From contig NC_077227.1 in assembly GCF_027887165.1 (NCBI RefSeq), positions 72,041,271 through 72,105,270 of the forward strand: a stretch of DNA of 64,000 bases. Reading direction: 5' to 3'. A program made the translations under genes and the position numbers. The notes beneath the pieces were generated by a model that searched no databases, had not been told where the DNA came from, and was given only the letters and a program-made list of their open reading frames with translations. Within the stretch, counting starts at the first letter, position 1. Each line of letters starts with the position of its first letter. The DNA is from Monodelphis domestica. Lineage: Eukaryota > Chordata > Mammalia > Didelphimorphia > Didelphidae. Of the stretch, positions 30,790 through 42,200 are shown one piece after another.

Positions 30790-30915
30790 CCACTTGGATG
30801 GCACCTTTCAAGCGAAGGGGAATTTTAAAGAGATCAGTTTTGGCTACAAGAGGAAGGTTTTCTCGAATTTGTGTTATAAAAATTAGATTACATTTCATTG
30901 TCATCATTGTTCCTT
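30790..30915 (+). repeat. Diverged direct repeat, copy 2
   Basis: Pairs with 30340-30475: 'agagatcagttttggctaca', 'ggttttctcgaatttgtg', 'aaaaattagattacattt'. The 62-codon frame crossing it has no family resemblance. Confidence 0.65.
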
Positions 30916-31017
30916 CCTATTTCTTATAGCTGAGTCTAAGGTGTTCCTTTGTAAAAAGCACAAAATAATACTTACCAGTAGTGAGCAGTTTCTTATTTAG
31001 AGAGGACTCATGTGCAA

Positions 31018-31285
31018 AGGACAGTCAGGTGGTGCAGAGGACAGAATGCTGGGCCTGAAGTCAGGGAGATTCACCTTTCTGAGTTCAAATCTAGCTATGG
31101 ACACTTACTAGCTATGTGACCCTGGGCAAGTCACTTAATTGTGTTTGCCTCAGTTCCTTTATCTGTAGAATGAGCTGAAGAAAGAAGTGGCAAACCAGTC
31201 TGGTATCTGTACCAAGAAAACCCAAATGTGTTCACAAAGAGTCAGACACAACTGAAACAACTGAACAACAACAACAGCATGTACA
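31018..31285 (+). mobile_element. MAR1-type SINE, near full length, sense
   Basis: Head 'agtcaggtggtgcagaggac', B-box-like 'gagttcaaatctagctatg', 'ctatgtgaccctgggcaagt', 'tgtttgcctcagttccttta', and the RTE-like tail 'cacaaagagtcagacacaac' ending in an ACAACAACAACAG run. One of the best-preserved MAR1 copies in the window. Confidence 0.9.
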
Positions 31286-31464
31286 AATGAGGAAGCATGG
31301 AATTTAGAGAAAATACACAAATGGGGATGGAAATTAAAACATTGTAAGGAAGACAAGATCTATTACTCATAAAATACAACAATTTGCAAACACCTTTTCT
31401 ACTTCATTGAGCTTTAGGATGGAGTACTGTTTGGAGGAAAGTCTTGATCTCCTTTCAGCATACA

Positions 31465-31585
31465 AAAACTTCTAGAAAACATTTTTAAATTTTCAGCTCT
31501 CAGTTTTCTCATTGATCAAATAAGGGAGTCAACCTATTTGATTTCTAAGGTGCTTTCCAAATCGAAATCTCTGATTTATGAAATA
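31465..31585 (+). mobile_element. CORE-SINE 3' part, sense
   Basis: 'cagttttctcattgatcaaa' then 'tttctaaggtgctttccaaa' and 'tctctgatttatgaaa' follow the tail order. Confidence 0.5.
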
Positions 31586-31782
31586 CATGTCTTGGTCAAT
31601 TATTTACACTTTTGTATGAAAGAACATGTCATGAATAACCTTTCTTAAAAGTAAAATTTAATAGCCAGAGGAGAAAGAAAACACGTGGAAGTATCATTGT
31701 GACTGATGGAAAGGGAAAATGAGAGGGTTCTAAAAATAAACTTTGCCAGCCTCACAATTTTGTTCTATGTAGAACTATGACT

Positions 31783-32145
31783 AGGGCATCTATGTAGCAC
31801 AGCAGATAGAGCACTGGGCTAGGAATCAGGAACACTCATCTTTCTCAATTCCAATCTAGCCTCAGACACTAGCCATGTGACCCTGAACAAGTCATTTAAC
31901 TCCATTTGCCTCAGTTTCCTTATCCATAAAAGGAGCTGGAGGAAGAAATGGGAAACCACTCCATTATCTTTACCAAGAAAACTCCAAATGGGGTGTAACT
32001 CCTTACATGCTGTAGATGGACAAGCTTTGCTGTTTGAGCAAAAATGGGAACATTAAACATCACAACTCTCACTAATATCGTGATCCTGCTGTCAAGTGTA
32101 GGACGGTTGGAAGAGTTGGACATGATTGAACAATGACAACAAGTA
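31783..32145 (+). mobile_element. MAR1-type SINE split by ~110-bp foreign segment, sense
   Basis: Head 'catctatgtagcacagcaga', 'ccatgtgaccctgaacaagt' and 'ctccaaatggggtgt' run to about 31995. The tail resumes at 'gaagagttggacatgattga' (about 32110). The segment in between does not belong to MAR1 and is unidentified. Confidence 0.75.
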
Positions 32146-32149
32146 TTCT

Positions 32150-32660
32150 AACTAGAATTCTTGACTTATGCCAGAGAAAGTACAACATGCTGAGACAAGC
32201 AGAAAGACAATCACACTCAAATCAACTTTTTAAAGACAATTTCTATTGAAGGAGTAGGGGAAGATGGAAATAATAGAGACCAAGTAGAGACTTTCTGACA
32301 GATTAAGCTGCTCCAGCAACAGGAATGGTTTCCCTTTGTGTGAAAGCATGGGAGATGCCCATATTATGTGAGAGCTTCCCATTTTAACTAGTTATTCTTG
32401 AGAATTACTTGGTATGTTCAATTCTTTCTATTACTAAAGGAGTATAAGCATTCTCAAAACGCTTTAAATTGTAGTGCCCTTGGACAAATTCCTCTTATCC
32501 CCTACTTTTGTCTCTGGATCAAGACCAACATAGATGGTGTCTATTTGAGAAGTTAAACAATTGCTTTTGGCATAGCAACATCCAAAGGTGTTGTTACAAT
32601 ATTTACTGGATTGACTCTTACAGAAAACTCTACTGTTTTTTGACAGTCATGTATATTATT
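32150..32660. other. No recognisable feature
   Basis: Unique-looking DNA without coding or repeat signal. Confidence 0.4.
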
Positions 32661-32664
32661 TAAG

Positions 32665-32718
32665 AAAGGAAGGAAACAAGTATTTATTACACTCCTATTA
32701 TGTATCAGACATATTAAC
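32665..32718 (-). mobile_element. L2 3'-end scrap, antisense
   Basis: 'caagtatttattacactcct' and 'attatgtatcagacatatta' resemble the reversed L2 end. Confidence 0.45.
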
Positions 32719-32721
32719 AAA

Positions 32722-32945
32722 TAAATGACTTAGTGGACAGAATACTAGTCTGGAATCAGGAAGACTTGATTTCAAATCCAATTTTATACCATAACTAACT
32801 GTGTGACCATGGACAAGTCACTTAACCTGTTTGCCTCAATCCACTGGAGAAGGAAATGGCAAATCATTTAAGGATCCTTGCTGAGAAAACTTCTCGAACA
32901 TGGAATCACAAAGAGAATCACACAACTGAAAGACAACAACAGCCA
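32722..32945 (+). mobile_element. MAR1-type SINE, sense
   Basis: 'aggaagacttgatttcaaat', 'ctgtgtgaccatggacaagt', 'tgtttgcctcaatccactgg', and the tail 'atcacaaagagaatcacaca' followed by an ACAACAACAG run. Confidence 0.8.
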
Positions 32946-32947
32946 TA

Positions 32948-33185
32948 GTGTACCAGATAGTATACTATATGCCTTACAAATATTATCTTATTTGGTCCTC
33001 ATGACAGTCCTTGAGCTAGGTGCTATTATTATCCCTAACTTACAGTTGAGGAAATTGAGTCAGACAGCAGAAGCAACTTTCCCAAGATCACATAGCTAGT
33101 AAGGGTCTGAGGCTGGATTTGAATGCCAATCTTCCAGATTCAAGGTTTAATGTTCCAACTACTGTGCTGCCTAACTACTTCAAGG
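32948..33185 (-). mobile_element. CORE-SINE (MIR-like), antisense
   Basis: 'gccttacaaatattatctta', 'ttggtcctcatgacagtcct', 'gatcacatagctagtaaggg' and 'caactactgtgctgcctaac' cover nearly the complete reversed element. Confidence 0.8.
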
Positions 33186-33189
33186 CCCT

Positions 33190-33865
33190 TCTTCAGTTCT
33201 TACAATATCAGATCTAATTCTCCCTACATGGCTGCTATCTTTTAGCCCACCCAACACTGAAAGGTTCTGTTTGAATGTACCTTTGAAGGAAAATGCTGAT
33301 TGTTGGCAAAACTAAAAGACCATATAGCAAGAGTCCCAAGTCCAGGTGAGTGAATGATTCTGCCAGAATTTATCCTCCAACAATTTCTTATCTAAGTCTT
33401 TGATTTTTATAAGTTAATTCTCTAAGAAAAAATAAAACAAAGTAAGATGCTGCCGCCTGATGAGGAGATTGAATCTTCATCTAGAATTTTGGTGATTACA
33501 ATTTCTGAACTTCTCATATTTCTTTCCATGTCCAATTGAAGGTTACTTGATTGCCTTCAGGATAAAGGCAAAAAGTATTCCCATTTGGTTGGGTTGCTTA
33601 GAAATCTGATAGCTTCTCAGTTTGAGACTAGGTGTGCTCTATGATTTGGATAAAGAAAAGATAAAAGGATGAATCTCTATTGACCACATTTTGGCATCAG
33701 CACTTCAACCTTCAAATTTTAACAATTTATCATCCATCTTAAAAGACTGATCCTTTTATTTGTCTCATTACACCCCTTCTTATACCAAACAGAATTGATT
33801 CCAGTAAGATGTTACTGTTCCTTCATACCTTAGTTCCTGAGCTACTCAGCTCTGAGACTTAGAAG
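33190..33865. other. No recognisable feature
   Basis: Unique-looking DNA. Confidence 0.4.
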
Positions 33866-33869
33866 AGAC

Positions 33870-35115
33870 TTTAAAAAAAAGATTTAAATTTTTTTAATAT
33901 ATTGTTTCATTTTTTAAATAATTATTTTTTATTCTTTTTTTAAATGTGTTCCAAATTCTCTTCCCCATCCTTCCTCCACCCACTGAAAAGACAACAATAT
34001 GTTAGTCATACATGTGAAATAATGCAAAACTTATTTTCATATTAGCCACCTCACAAAAAAAGCAAAAAAAGAATAAATTGAATAATTATCAATTTTCACT
34101 CTGAGTTCATCAGTTATAGCTTTGGAGTTGAATAGCATACTTTCCTCAGGAGTCTTCTGGAATTATTTTAGGTCATTCTATTAATCAGAGCAACTAAATC
34201 TTTCACAGTTGATCTTTGTTACAATATCCTTGTGTTTCTGTGTACAATATATCTGCTCACTTCACTTTGCATTAATTCATATCTTTCCTCATGTTTTTTC
34301 TGAACCCATCCTCCTCATCATTTCTTATAGCACAATAGTATTCTGACACAATCATATATCACATCATGTTCAACCATTCCCTAATTAATTAGCATCTCCT
34401 CAGTTTCAAACTCTTTGCCATCATTCAATGAGCTACTATAAACATTTTGTACATATAGATTCTTTTCTTTTTTTCTTCTCCTTTGGGATACAGAACTAGT
34501 AATAATATTTCTGGGTCAAAAAGATATGCATAGTTTAAAGCTCTTTGGGAATAGTTCCAAATTGTTAACTAGAATAGTTTGACAAGTTCCCAATTCTATC
34601 AACAGTTCATCAGTGTACCTATTTTCTCTCATCCCCTCCAGCAGCTGTCATGTCTGATAGATGGGAAATGGTAATTCAGAGTTCTTTTAATGTGAATTTC
34701 TATAATTATTAATGATTTAGAGATTTTTTTCATATGGCCATAGATAGATTTAATTTCTTCTTCTGAAAATGTTTGTTCATATCATTTGACCATTTATCAA
34801 TTGGGAAATTAATGGCTTTTATTTTTATAAATTTGACTCAGTTCCCTACATATTTATGAAAGGAGACCTTTATCAAAACAACTTACTATGAAAATGTTTA
34901 TCTTTCTTCATTATCCATGGTACCTTTTTAGTAAAATGTAGTTTCCATTATTATCTCTTTTAATTAAATATATTTTCCTTTTGTTTTGTCTGAGATCATG
35001 ATTGCTACCCTTGCCTTTTTTACTTAGACAAAAGAATGATAGATTCTGCTCAAGCTCCTTATTTTTTCTTTTTGTACCTATCTTTCAGTTCCAAGTCTCT
35101 TAGAAAACCAAGTAG
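33870..35115 (-). mobile_element. Old L1-lineage LINE (possibly HAL1-like), antisense
   Basis: The plus strand shows reversed ORF2 C-terminal landmarks: 'gcacaatagtattctgacac', 'ctttgggatacagaactagt', 'tgaccatttatcaattggga'. It then jumps to an endonuclease-domain landmark ('tctgagatcatgattgctac') that in a full L1 lies some 2.5 kb away. The central ORF2 is therefore deleted, or the copy comes from a subfamily lacking it. No open frame survives. Confidence 0.7.
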
Positions 35116-35289
35116 GGGGCCATCTAGCCAGTCAAAGAAGACAATGGCACTTGTAAAGTGAATAGAGGAGATGCTGGTGCTCAAAAACATGATTAGAGAT
35201 AGAGTGATGGACAGCGAAGTTGATACACTGACATTGGAGGAGTCAGAATTCCCTCACACTTAGGACTCTGCCTATTCGTGACATCTCCC

Positions 35290-35440
35290 TAATGTCTTAT
35301 AGACATTCAAAAGATTTGTTTGCCTTCAGGCAAATTTTTAACCTCTTTGGGTTTGAAGTTTCCTTATCTCAAAAATGAAGGCAGTTAAACCAGATAATTT
35401 CTAAAGTCATTTCCTGCTCTATATCCTATAATAGATGAGC
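35290..35440 (+). mobile_element. MIR-like SINE, sense
   Basis: 'caaatttttaacctctttgg', 'agtttccttatctcaaaaat' and 'ataatttctaaagtcatttc' keep the sense order. Confidence 0.5.
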
Positions 35441-35694
35441 TATTCTGGGAAGCATTGAAAAGTGAAAGGGAAAAAATATTTCAAAAAGAACAAGATCTGT
35501 AGCTTAACTTCTGGTCTATGGGTGGCAGTCTTCCTTAGCTCTGATCCAAGGCATCATTCGCAGTGTCCAGAGTGCTTGTATTTGAATACTCTCCATTTAT
35601 GCTATAGAAAAATGTCAAGCCTTTGCAAAAAAAGGCTGTGAATTACCTGACAGGTAATTTACTCCCTTGAAATCATTCAATTTGAATGCTAAGT

Positions 35695-35890
35695 TAGAGC
35701 ATTTAGAATTGGAAGGGGCTTTAGAAAGCATCTAGTCTAACTTATTTATTCTACCAAAAAAAAAAAGGCAACTGAGGATTGAGAGATGTCATATAGGTCA
35801 TACAGGTAGTAAGCAGGAGGGAGGACGATTTGAATTCAGGTCATTAGACTACATCCAACACCATTTCCATTTTCCTATGCTGCCTTTCTC
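35695..35890 (-). mobile_element. MIR-like SINE, antisense, with A-run insertion
   Basis: 'gaaggggctttagaaagcat', 'gaggattgagagatgtcata', 'cgatttgaattcaggtcatt'. An A11-type run near 35756-35766 sits where the SINE normally reads 'cattttacagatgag'. Confidence 0.6.
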
Positions 35891-35939
35891 ATCTTTTTGT
35901 AACCAGACTTTTCAGCTGTTTCAGGACATGTGAGTGCTG

Positions 35940-36480
35940 AATTCATGTCAGTTTATTAACTATGGCAAATTTAGAATAGGGTTTTTAATTAGGACATTTT
36001 GTTATCTATAATTTCAGAGTGGGGTATTGTGGTTGTTGCTCTTCTTTTAAATGAATATGCATCAGATGAAACTGGAATCAAGTTAAATATGACTGAAAAG
36101 TGTCTGGAAAATGGGCTGTTAGAAATTGCATCAGTCCATGTTTGTCCAGGTTGTTTCTCTCCCCCAAATCAGAGAGAACCTATACATTCAATCAGTTCAA
36201 CACCAGCCAAATTAATCCATTGGCATTCTGATGATGACTTGATCTTGTGTTCATTTGAAGGCACTTGAAGCTTATAGAAACCAACAAATGAAATCACATT
36301 AGGAGCTTTGGAAAATGCAGCCCGCTGCAGATTTTCTCAGTACCAGCTCAGTGATTATTTAAAATGTGATTCATTCTTTCAGTAAACACAGCAGTATACC
36401 AACACAATAAACTACATACAAAAAAAGAGTAGTTAAAATCATTCATTTAGATTCTGGCTCAGCTGACTTTCCCAGGGCTC
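35940..36480. other. Repeat-free block, candidate conserved non-coding DNA
   Basis: No transposon signature, balanced base composition, and an 89-codon frame at 35999-36268 that I regard as chance. Contains CCCGCTGCAG near 36321 and a TGATTATTTAAAATGTGATTC stretch shortened here. Conservation cannot be judged from one sequence. Confidence 0.25.
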
Positions 36481-36934
36481 AGTCATTGCTACCAGGAGGG
36501 AAGTTATTACTCAGGTAGATGGACCCCACATTGCCCCCTACCATCCTTGGCTATTATTTTGTATTGCTGAAAAAGTAATCTGAAAATAGTCACCCAAGCC
36601 AACAATTTATGCAGGGTCTTTTTTTCCATCTGTAGTCTTTGGAATACTGCAAGATGAGCAGGATCAAAACTTAAGGAAGATAGGGACTGCCCATGTGTGC
36701 CCCATGTGCCTAGCAAAGGATCAGCTTCCATTGTGAATTTTGACATTACCCTATTATTAATAAGCCATTTCTATAGCATTCCATTTTCTCCAGATCCAGC
36801 TCCTAAGAATAGTATAATATTCCACAGAAAAGAAAAGAAAACTAAGTATCAAAATTTTGTTGATTGACTTTTGTTGCCTTAGATCATAATAGATAATAAG
36901 TTATAGACTTGATGTTTAAACCCTGGCTGTAGAT

Positions 36935-37060
36935 CTAGAACTCTTTCTCATGTGCCTTGCTACCCCCAGAGACTGTAATCTTCTTGGGGGTATAGATTGG
37001 CTCTTGTTCTTTTTTGTGCCCTTAGAATCTGACACAGGGACTTATATACCTGGTAATAAT
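36935..37060 (+). mobile_element. L2 3'-end fragment, sense
   Basis: 'ctgtaatcttcttgggggta' then 'agaatctgacacagggactt' follow the L2 terminus order. Confidence 0.5.
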
Positions 37061-37064
37061 ACTA

Positions 37065-37275
37065 GCTCACATTCATATAATGTTTTAAAACTTACAAAAA
37101 ATGCACATACATAGTCTCATTTCCATCTTCAAAGGAACCCATTAAGGTAGGTAGGGGAACTGTACATCTTTGTTTCATAGATGAGATCACCGAGGATACA
37201 AGAGAATAAATCATATATTTAGTATTACCAGTCAGTAAGTGTTTGAGTTGGGATTTAAATCAAGCTTCTTCAGCC
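37065..37275 (-). mobile_element. CORE-SINE, antisense
   Basis: 'agtctcatttccatcttcaa', 'gtttcatagatgagatcacc' and 'gagttgggatttaaatcaag' give the reversed order. Confidence 0.6.
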
Positions 37276-37279
37276 TTTT

Positions 37280-37720
37280 TGGTCTTCTCTTGATTTCAGG
37301 ACTGCGCAGCCCTATGTTCTTGGTATTTCTTTCTCTCCTCAACTTGGTTGCTCTCACATTTTATTCACTACAATCACATTTCCCACCTGGCTGCATTATT
37401 CTAGAACTTCTCTGATTTCTCCAATGAGACCTGGCAATGTCATCAATTAGAAAATTCTTCATCTTGCAAGACTGAATCAGCCTTGGTTCTCATGCCTCAT
37501 AATTACTTTCTGTCCCTCTGATTGGAGGGTGGAGCCATAGACTCCAAATCTCTATTTAAGACAAAAGGAGTTCAGGAAGATATCTTCTCATTTCCTACCT
37601 GTCTCTACTACTCTGGGATTTCTCTGACTTCTCCACCTTGTCCTTGCATGGGGTTCTTCTATATCTATGGGGACTTCTCCCTATACCTCTCCCTACTCCC
37701 ACTTTTCATATTCTTTTAAT
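37280..37720 (+). other. Unclassified segment with promoter-like spacing (possible LTR remnant)
   Basis: An inverted CCAAT box (ATTGG, 37521-37525) lies about 30 bases before a TATA-like TATTTAAG (37553-37560), with pyrimidine-rich sequence after it. This spacing is typical of a pol II promoter and of many LTRs. No family was recognised, and no gene follows. Confidence 0.25.
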
Positions 37721-37724
37721 ATTG

Positions 37725-37935
37725 CCTTCCTCCGATATAGTGTATAATTGAGAGCATGGATTGTCTCTTTTTTTCCCTTCTGTGTTTGTATCTATAGAAT
37801 TTAGCCCAATCCCTGGCACACAGTAGGTAAGTAGGTACTTAATAAACATTTACTGAATACCCACTATATCCTTCATGAGTACTTAATAAATGTTTATTGA
37901 ATTGTGTTGTTGAATTAACTTGGAAGAGCTTGTGT
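37725..37935 (+). mobile_element. L2 3' end(s), sense
   Basis: 'cccaatccctggcacacagt' and 'gtacttaataaacatttact', then a second 'gtacttaataaatgtttatt'. The terminal motif is present twice, 63 bases apart. Confidence 0.7.
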
Positions 37936-37939
37936 TCCC

Positions 37940-38875
37940 TTCTTCTCACCCAGCGTTATAATAGTTGGGTCAAAAGACTCCCACACTCCTACATGTAGAA
38001 CGCTACATCTGCCTTTGAGAATGATTATGTGGAAATCAATTTATAAAACATAATATATATTAACACAGTTGAACTGAATTGAAAGAAACTGCCCTTGATA
38101 ATCATACAGACATAACAGAGTAGTCCAAGAAATCAAGGTCCAGTCAGGGCAATATCCAATAAACCTGGCAAATGAGATGAAGTCCTTGAAAACTGATTGG
38201 TGAACCCTGATATGTTCTCTAACATCATTTCAGAATTTCATTATGATGATGTTATATGTTGTCTCATGATGTGGACAATACCCCAAAGATACTAATCATA
38301 GTTAGTCAATGCCTCCAAGATTCTTGAGCATCTCATCTCATAAATCCTCCACATAGGAACCACTCCAGTGATGGGTATCTTCCAATAGGTCTCAGTATTC
38401 TGTTATTACCAAACCAGCCCAAGGGGAATCCAAGAGCTGGAAAACATGCAATAGGTCTCCATATTCCACAATGACCAGTGAAGCCCAAGGAGTATTAAAA
38501 ACACTAGACTAGACTCAATAAACTGTACTAGGTACTAAATACATCAGGCCAAAAAAATGAAACAGTTCATAGGCTTGCCAAAGCCTATGACTGTTATAAA
38601 GCATTTAAAAGATAAAACAAATTGGCTATTTATTAGTGAGTTATAAACTCTTAACTGAGCATTGACTGAGTCATTGAAGTGGTAGTTCTGTGTCAATCAG
38701 ATTAAAGAAAAAATGAGGTTGTTATGTGTATAATCAACACAAAATTTCCATGAGATCTCACCTGTCCAAACCATCCCTCACCATCACACATGTACACATA
38801 CACAGAAAGACACAGACCCCATTAGGCTGTTCTTTGTAAGCTTTTCTCCTGACTCTGCTATTTACTTACTACCCA
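37940..38875. other. Unidentified ~0.9-kb segment with a short internal direct repeat
   Basis: The CAATAGGTCTC block at 38383 recurs at 38449, and the following 35 bases align loosely, ending with AGCCCAAGG in both. No family recognised and no coding signal. Confidence 0.4.
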
Positions 38876-38879
38876 AGTG

Positions 38880-39104
38880 ATGCTGGATAAGTAGGTCACT
38901 AGGATAAGTAGAGCGCTGAGTCTACAGTAAAGAAGATCTGTCCAAATCCCAGTCTCAATGACTTACTAGCTTTGTGACCCTGTAAATGGGCATCATAGCA
39001 GCCCTTACCTCCCAGGTACACTGGGAGGATAAAATAAAATATTTTTAAGCACTTAACACAGTGCCTGACACATATGTAGGTGCTTAATAAATGCTTGATT
39101 CCAT
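38880..39104 (+). mobile_element. CORE-SINE with tRNA-like head, sense
   Basis: A head similar to MAR1 ('gataagtagagcgctgagtc') is followed by 'cttactagctttgtgaccct', then a CORE/MIR-type 3' half ('cacttaacacagtgcctgac', 'aggtgcttaataaatgcttg'). It abuts the 3' end of the large L1. Confidence 0.65.
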
Positions 39105-39290
39105 CCTTCATTCTTTTCTTCTGTCAACTAACTCATAGCCAGCGCATGATTCCACTGGGTATCACATGTGTTCTTGACTCGAACCAATTTCCGTGTTGTT
39201 AGTATTTGCTCTAGAGTGTTCATTTAGAATCTCTCCTCAGTCATATCCACTCTACCCCTGTAGTCAAGCAGTTGCTTTTCTTCAGTGTTT

Positions 39291-42200
39291 TCACTCCCAC
39301 AGTTTATCTTCTGCTTGTGGATAGTGTTTTTTAGATCCCTGCAGATTGTTCAGGGACACTGCATTGTCCCTAATGGAGAAGTCCATTACCTTCGATTTGT
39401 ACCACAGTGTATCAGTCTCTGTGTATAATGATTTCCTGGTTCTGCTCCTTTCGCTCTGCATCACTTCCTGGAGTTTGTTCCAGACTCCATGGAATTCCTC
39501 CAGTTCATTATTCCTTTTAGCACAATAGTATTCCATCACCAACATATACCACAATTTGCTTAGCCATTCCCCAATTGAAGGGCATCCCCTCATTTTCCAA
39601 TTTTTGGCCACCACAAAGAGTGCAGCTATGAATATTCTTGTACAAGTTTTTTTTTTCCTTATTATCTCTTTGGGGTACAAACCTAACAGTGCTATGGCTG
39701 GATCAAAGGGTAGACAGTCTTTTATCGCCCTTTCAGGCACAGTTCCAAATTGTCCTCCAGAATGGTTGGATCAATTCACAACTCCACCAGCAATGAATTA
39801 GTGTCCCTACTTTGCCGCATCCCCTCCAGCATTCATTACTTTCCATAGCCTGTCATGTTAACCAATCTGCTATGTGTGAGGTGATACCTCAGAGTTGCTT
39901 TGATTTGCATCTCTCTGATTATAAGAGATTTAGAACACTTCTTCATGTGCTTATTAATAGTTTTGATTTCTTTGGCTGAGGACTGCCTATTCAAGTCCTT
40001 TGCCCATTTATCAATTGGAGAATGGCTTGATTTTTTGTACAATTGATTTAGCTCTTTGTAAATTTGAGTAATTAAACCTTTGTCAGAGGTTTTTATGAAT
40101 ATTGCTTCCCAAATTGTTGCTTTCCTTCTGATTTTAGTTACATTGGTTTTGTTTGTACAAAAACTTTTTAATTTGATGTATTCCAAATTATTTATTTTGC
40201 ATTTTGTGACTCTTTCTAAGTCTTGCTTGGTTTTAAACTCTTTCCCTTCCAAAAGGTTTGACATGTATACTATTCTGTGTTCGCCTAATTTTCTTATAGT
40301 TTCCTTCTTTATGTTCAAGTCATTCACCCATTTTGAATTTATCTTGGTGTAGGGTGTGAGGTGTTGATCTAAACCCAATCTTTCCCACACTGTCCTCCAA
40401 TTTTCCCAGCAGTTTTTATGAAATAGTGTATTTTTATCCCAAAAGCTGGGTTCTCTGGGTTTGTCGTATACTGTCCTGCTGAGGTCACTTACCCCGACTC
40501 TATTCCACTGATCCTCCTTTCTGTCTCTTAGTCAGTACCAAATTGTTTTGATGACTGATGCTTTATAATATAGTCTGAGGTCTGGGACTGCAAGGCCCAC
40601 TTCCTTTGTATTTTTTTTCCATTGTTTTCCTGGATATCCTTGATCCTTTGTTCTTCCAAATGAACTTTGTTATGTTTTTTTCCAAATCAGTAAAAAAAAA
40701 TTTTTGGAAGTTCAATGGATATGGCACTTAATAGATAAATGAGTTTAGATAGGATGGTCATTTTTATTATATTGGCTTGTCCTACCCATGAGCAGTTAAT
40801 GTTCTTCCAATTGTTCAAGTCTAGTTTTAGTTGTGTGGAGAGTGTTTTGTAGTTGTGTTCATATAGTTCCTGTGTTTGTTTTCGGAGATAGATTCCTAGG
40901 TATTTTATTTTGTCTAAGGTGATTTTGAATGGGATTTCTCTTTCTAGTTCTTGCTGCTGAGCTGTGTTGGAATTATATAGAAATGCTAATGACTTATATG
41001 GGTTTATTTTGTATCCTGCAACTTTGCTAAAGTTGTTGATTATTTCTATTAGCTTTTTGGTTGAATCTCTAGGATTCTTTAAGTAGACCATCATGTCATC
41101 TGCAAAGAGTGATAACTTGGTCTCCTCCTTGCCTAATTTAATGCCTTCAATTTCTTTTTCTTCTCTAATTTCTACTGCTAGTGTTTCTAGTACAATGTCA
41201 AATAATAGAGTTGATAATGGGCATCCTTGTTTCACTCCTGATCTTATTGGGAATGCATCTAGTTTATCCCCATTGCAGATGATATTAGATGATGGTTTTA
41301 GATATATACTGTTTATTATTTTTAGAAATGACCCTTCTATTCCTATGCTTTCTAGTGTTTTTAATAGGAATTGGTGTTGTATTTTATCAAAGGCTTTTTC
41401 TGTGTCTATTGAAATAATCATGTGACTTTTGTTGGTTTGCTTGTTGATGTGGTCAATTATGTGGATGGTTTTCTAATGTTGAACCAGCCCTGCATCCCTA
41501 TTATGAATCCTACTTGATCATGGTGAATGACTCTTCTGATCACTTGCTGGAGTCTTTTTGCTAGTATCCTATTTAAGATTTTTGCATCTATATTCATTAG
41601 GGAGATTGGTGTATAATTTTTTTCTCTGTTTTTGGCCTGCCTGGCTTTGGGATCAGAACCATGTTTGTGTCATAAAAGGAATTTGGTAGAACTCCCTTTT
41701 TGCTTATTATGTCAAATAGTTTGTATAGTATTGGGGTTAGCTGTTCTTTGAATGTTTGATAGAATTCACTGGTGAATTCATCAGGCCCTGGGGATTTTTT
41801 CTTAGGAATTCTTTGATGGCCTGTTGGATTTCTTTTTCTGATATGGAATTATTTAAGAAATCTATTTCTTCTTCTGTTAGTCTAGGCAATTTATATTTTT
41901 GTAAATATTCATCCATATCACCTAGGTTGGTATATTTATTGCCATATAGTTGGGCAAAGTAGTTTTTAATGATTGCCTTAATTTCCTCTTCATTGGAGGT
42001 GAGATCCCCCTTTTTATCCTTGATGTTGTTAATTTGCCTTTCTTCTTTCCTTCTTTAAATTAGATTGACCAATACTTTGTCTATTTTGTCTGTTTTTTCA
42101 AAGTACCAGCTTCTAGTCTTGTTTATTAGCTCAATAGTTCTATCACTTTCGATTTTATTAATTTCTCCCTTAATTTTTATCTCTAATTTGGTTTTATCTC

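Noticed and set aside
35999-36268. 89-codon frame in repeat-free DNA
   Set aside because: No splice context or family resemblance; length is within chance for this composition. Kept only as part of a non-coding candidate.
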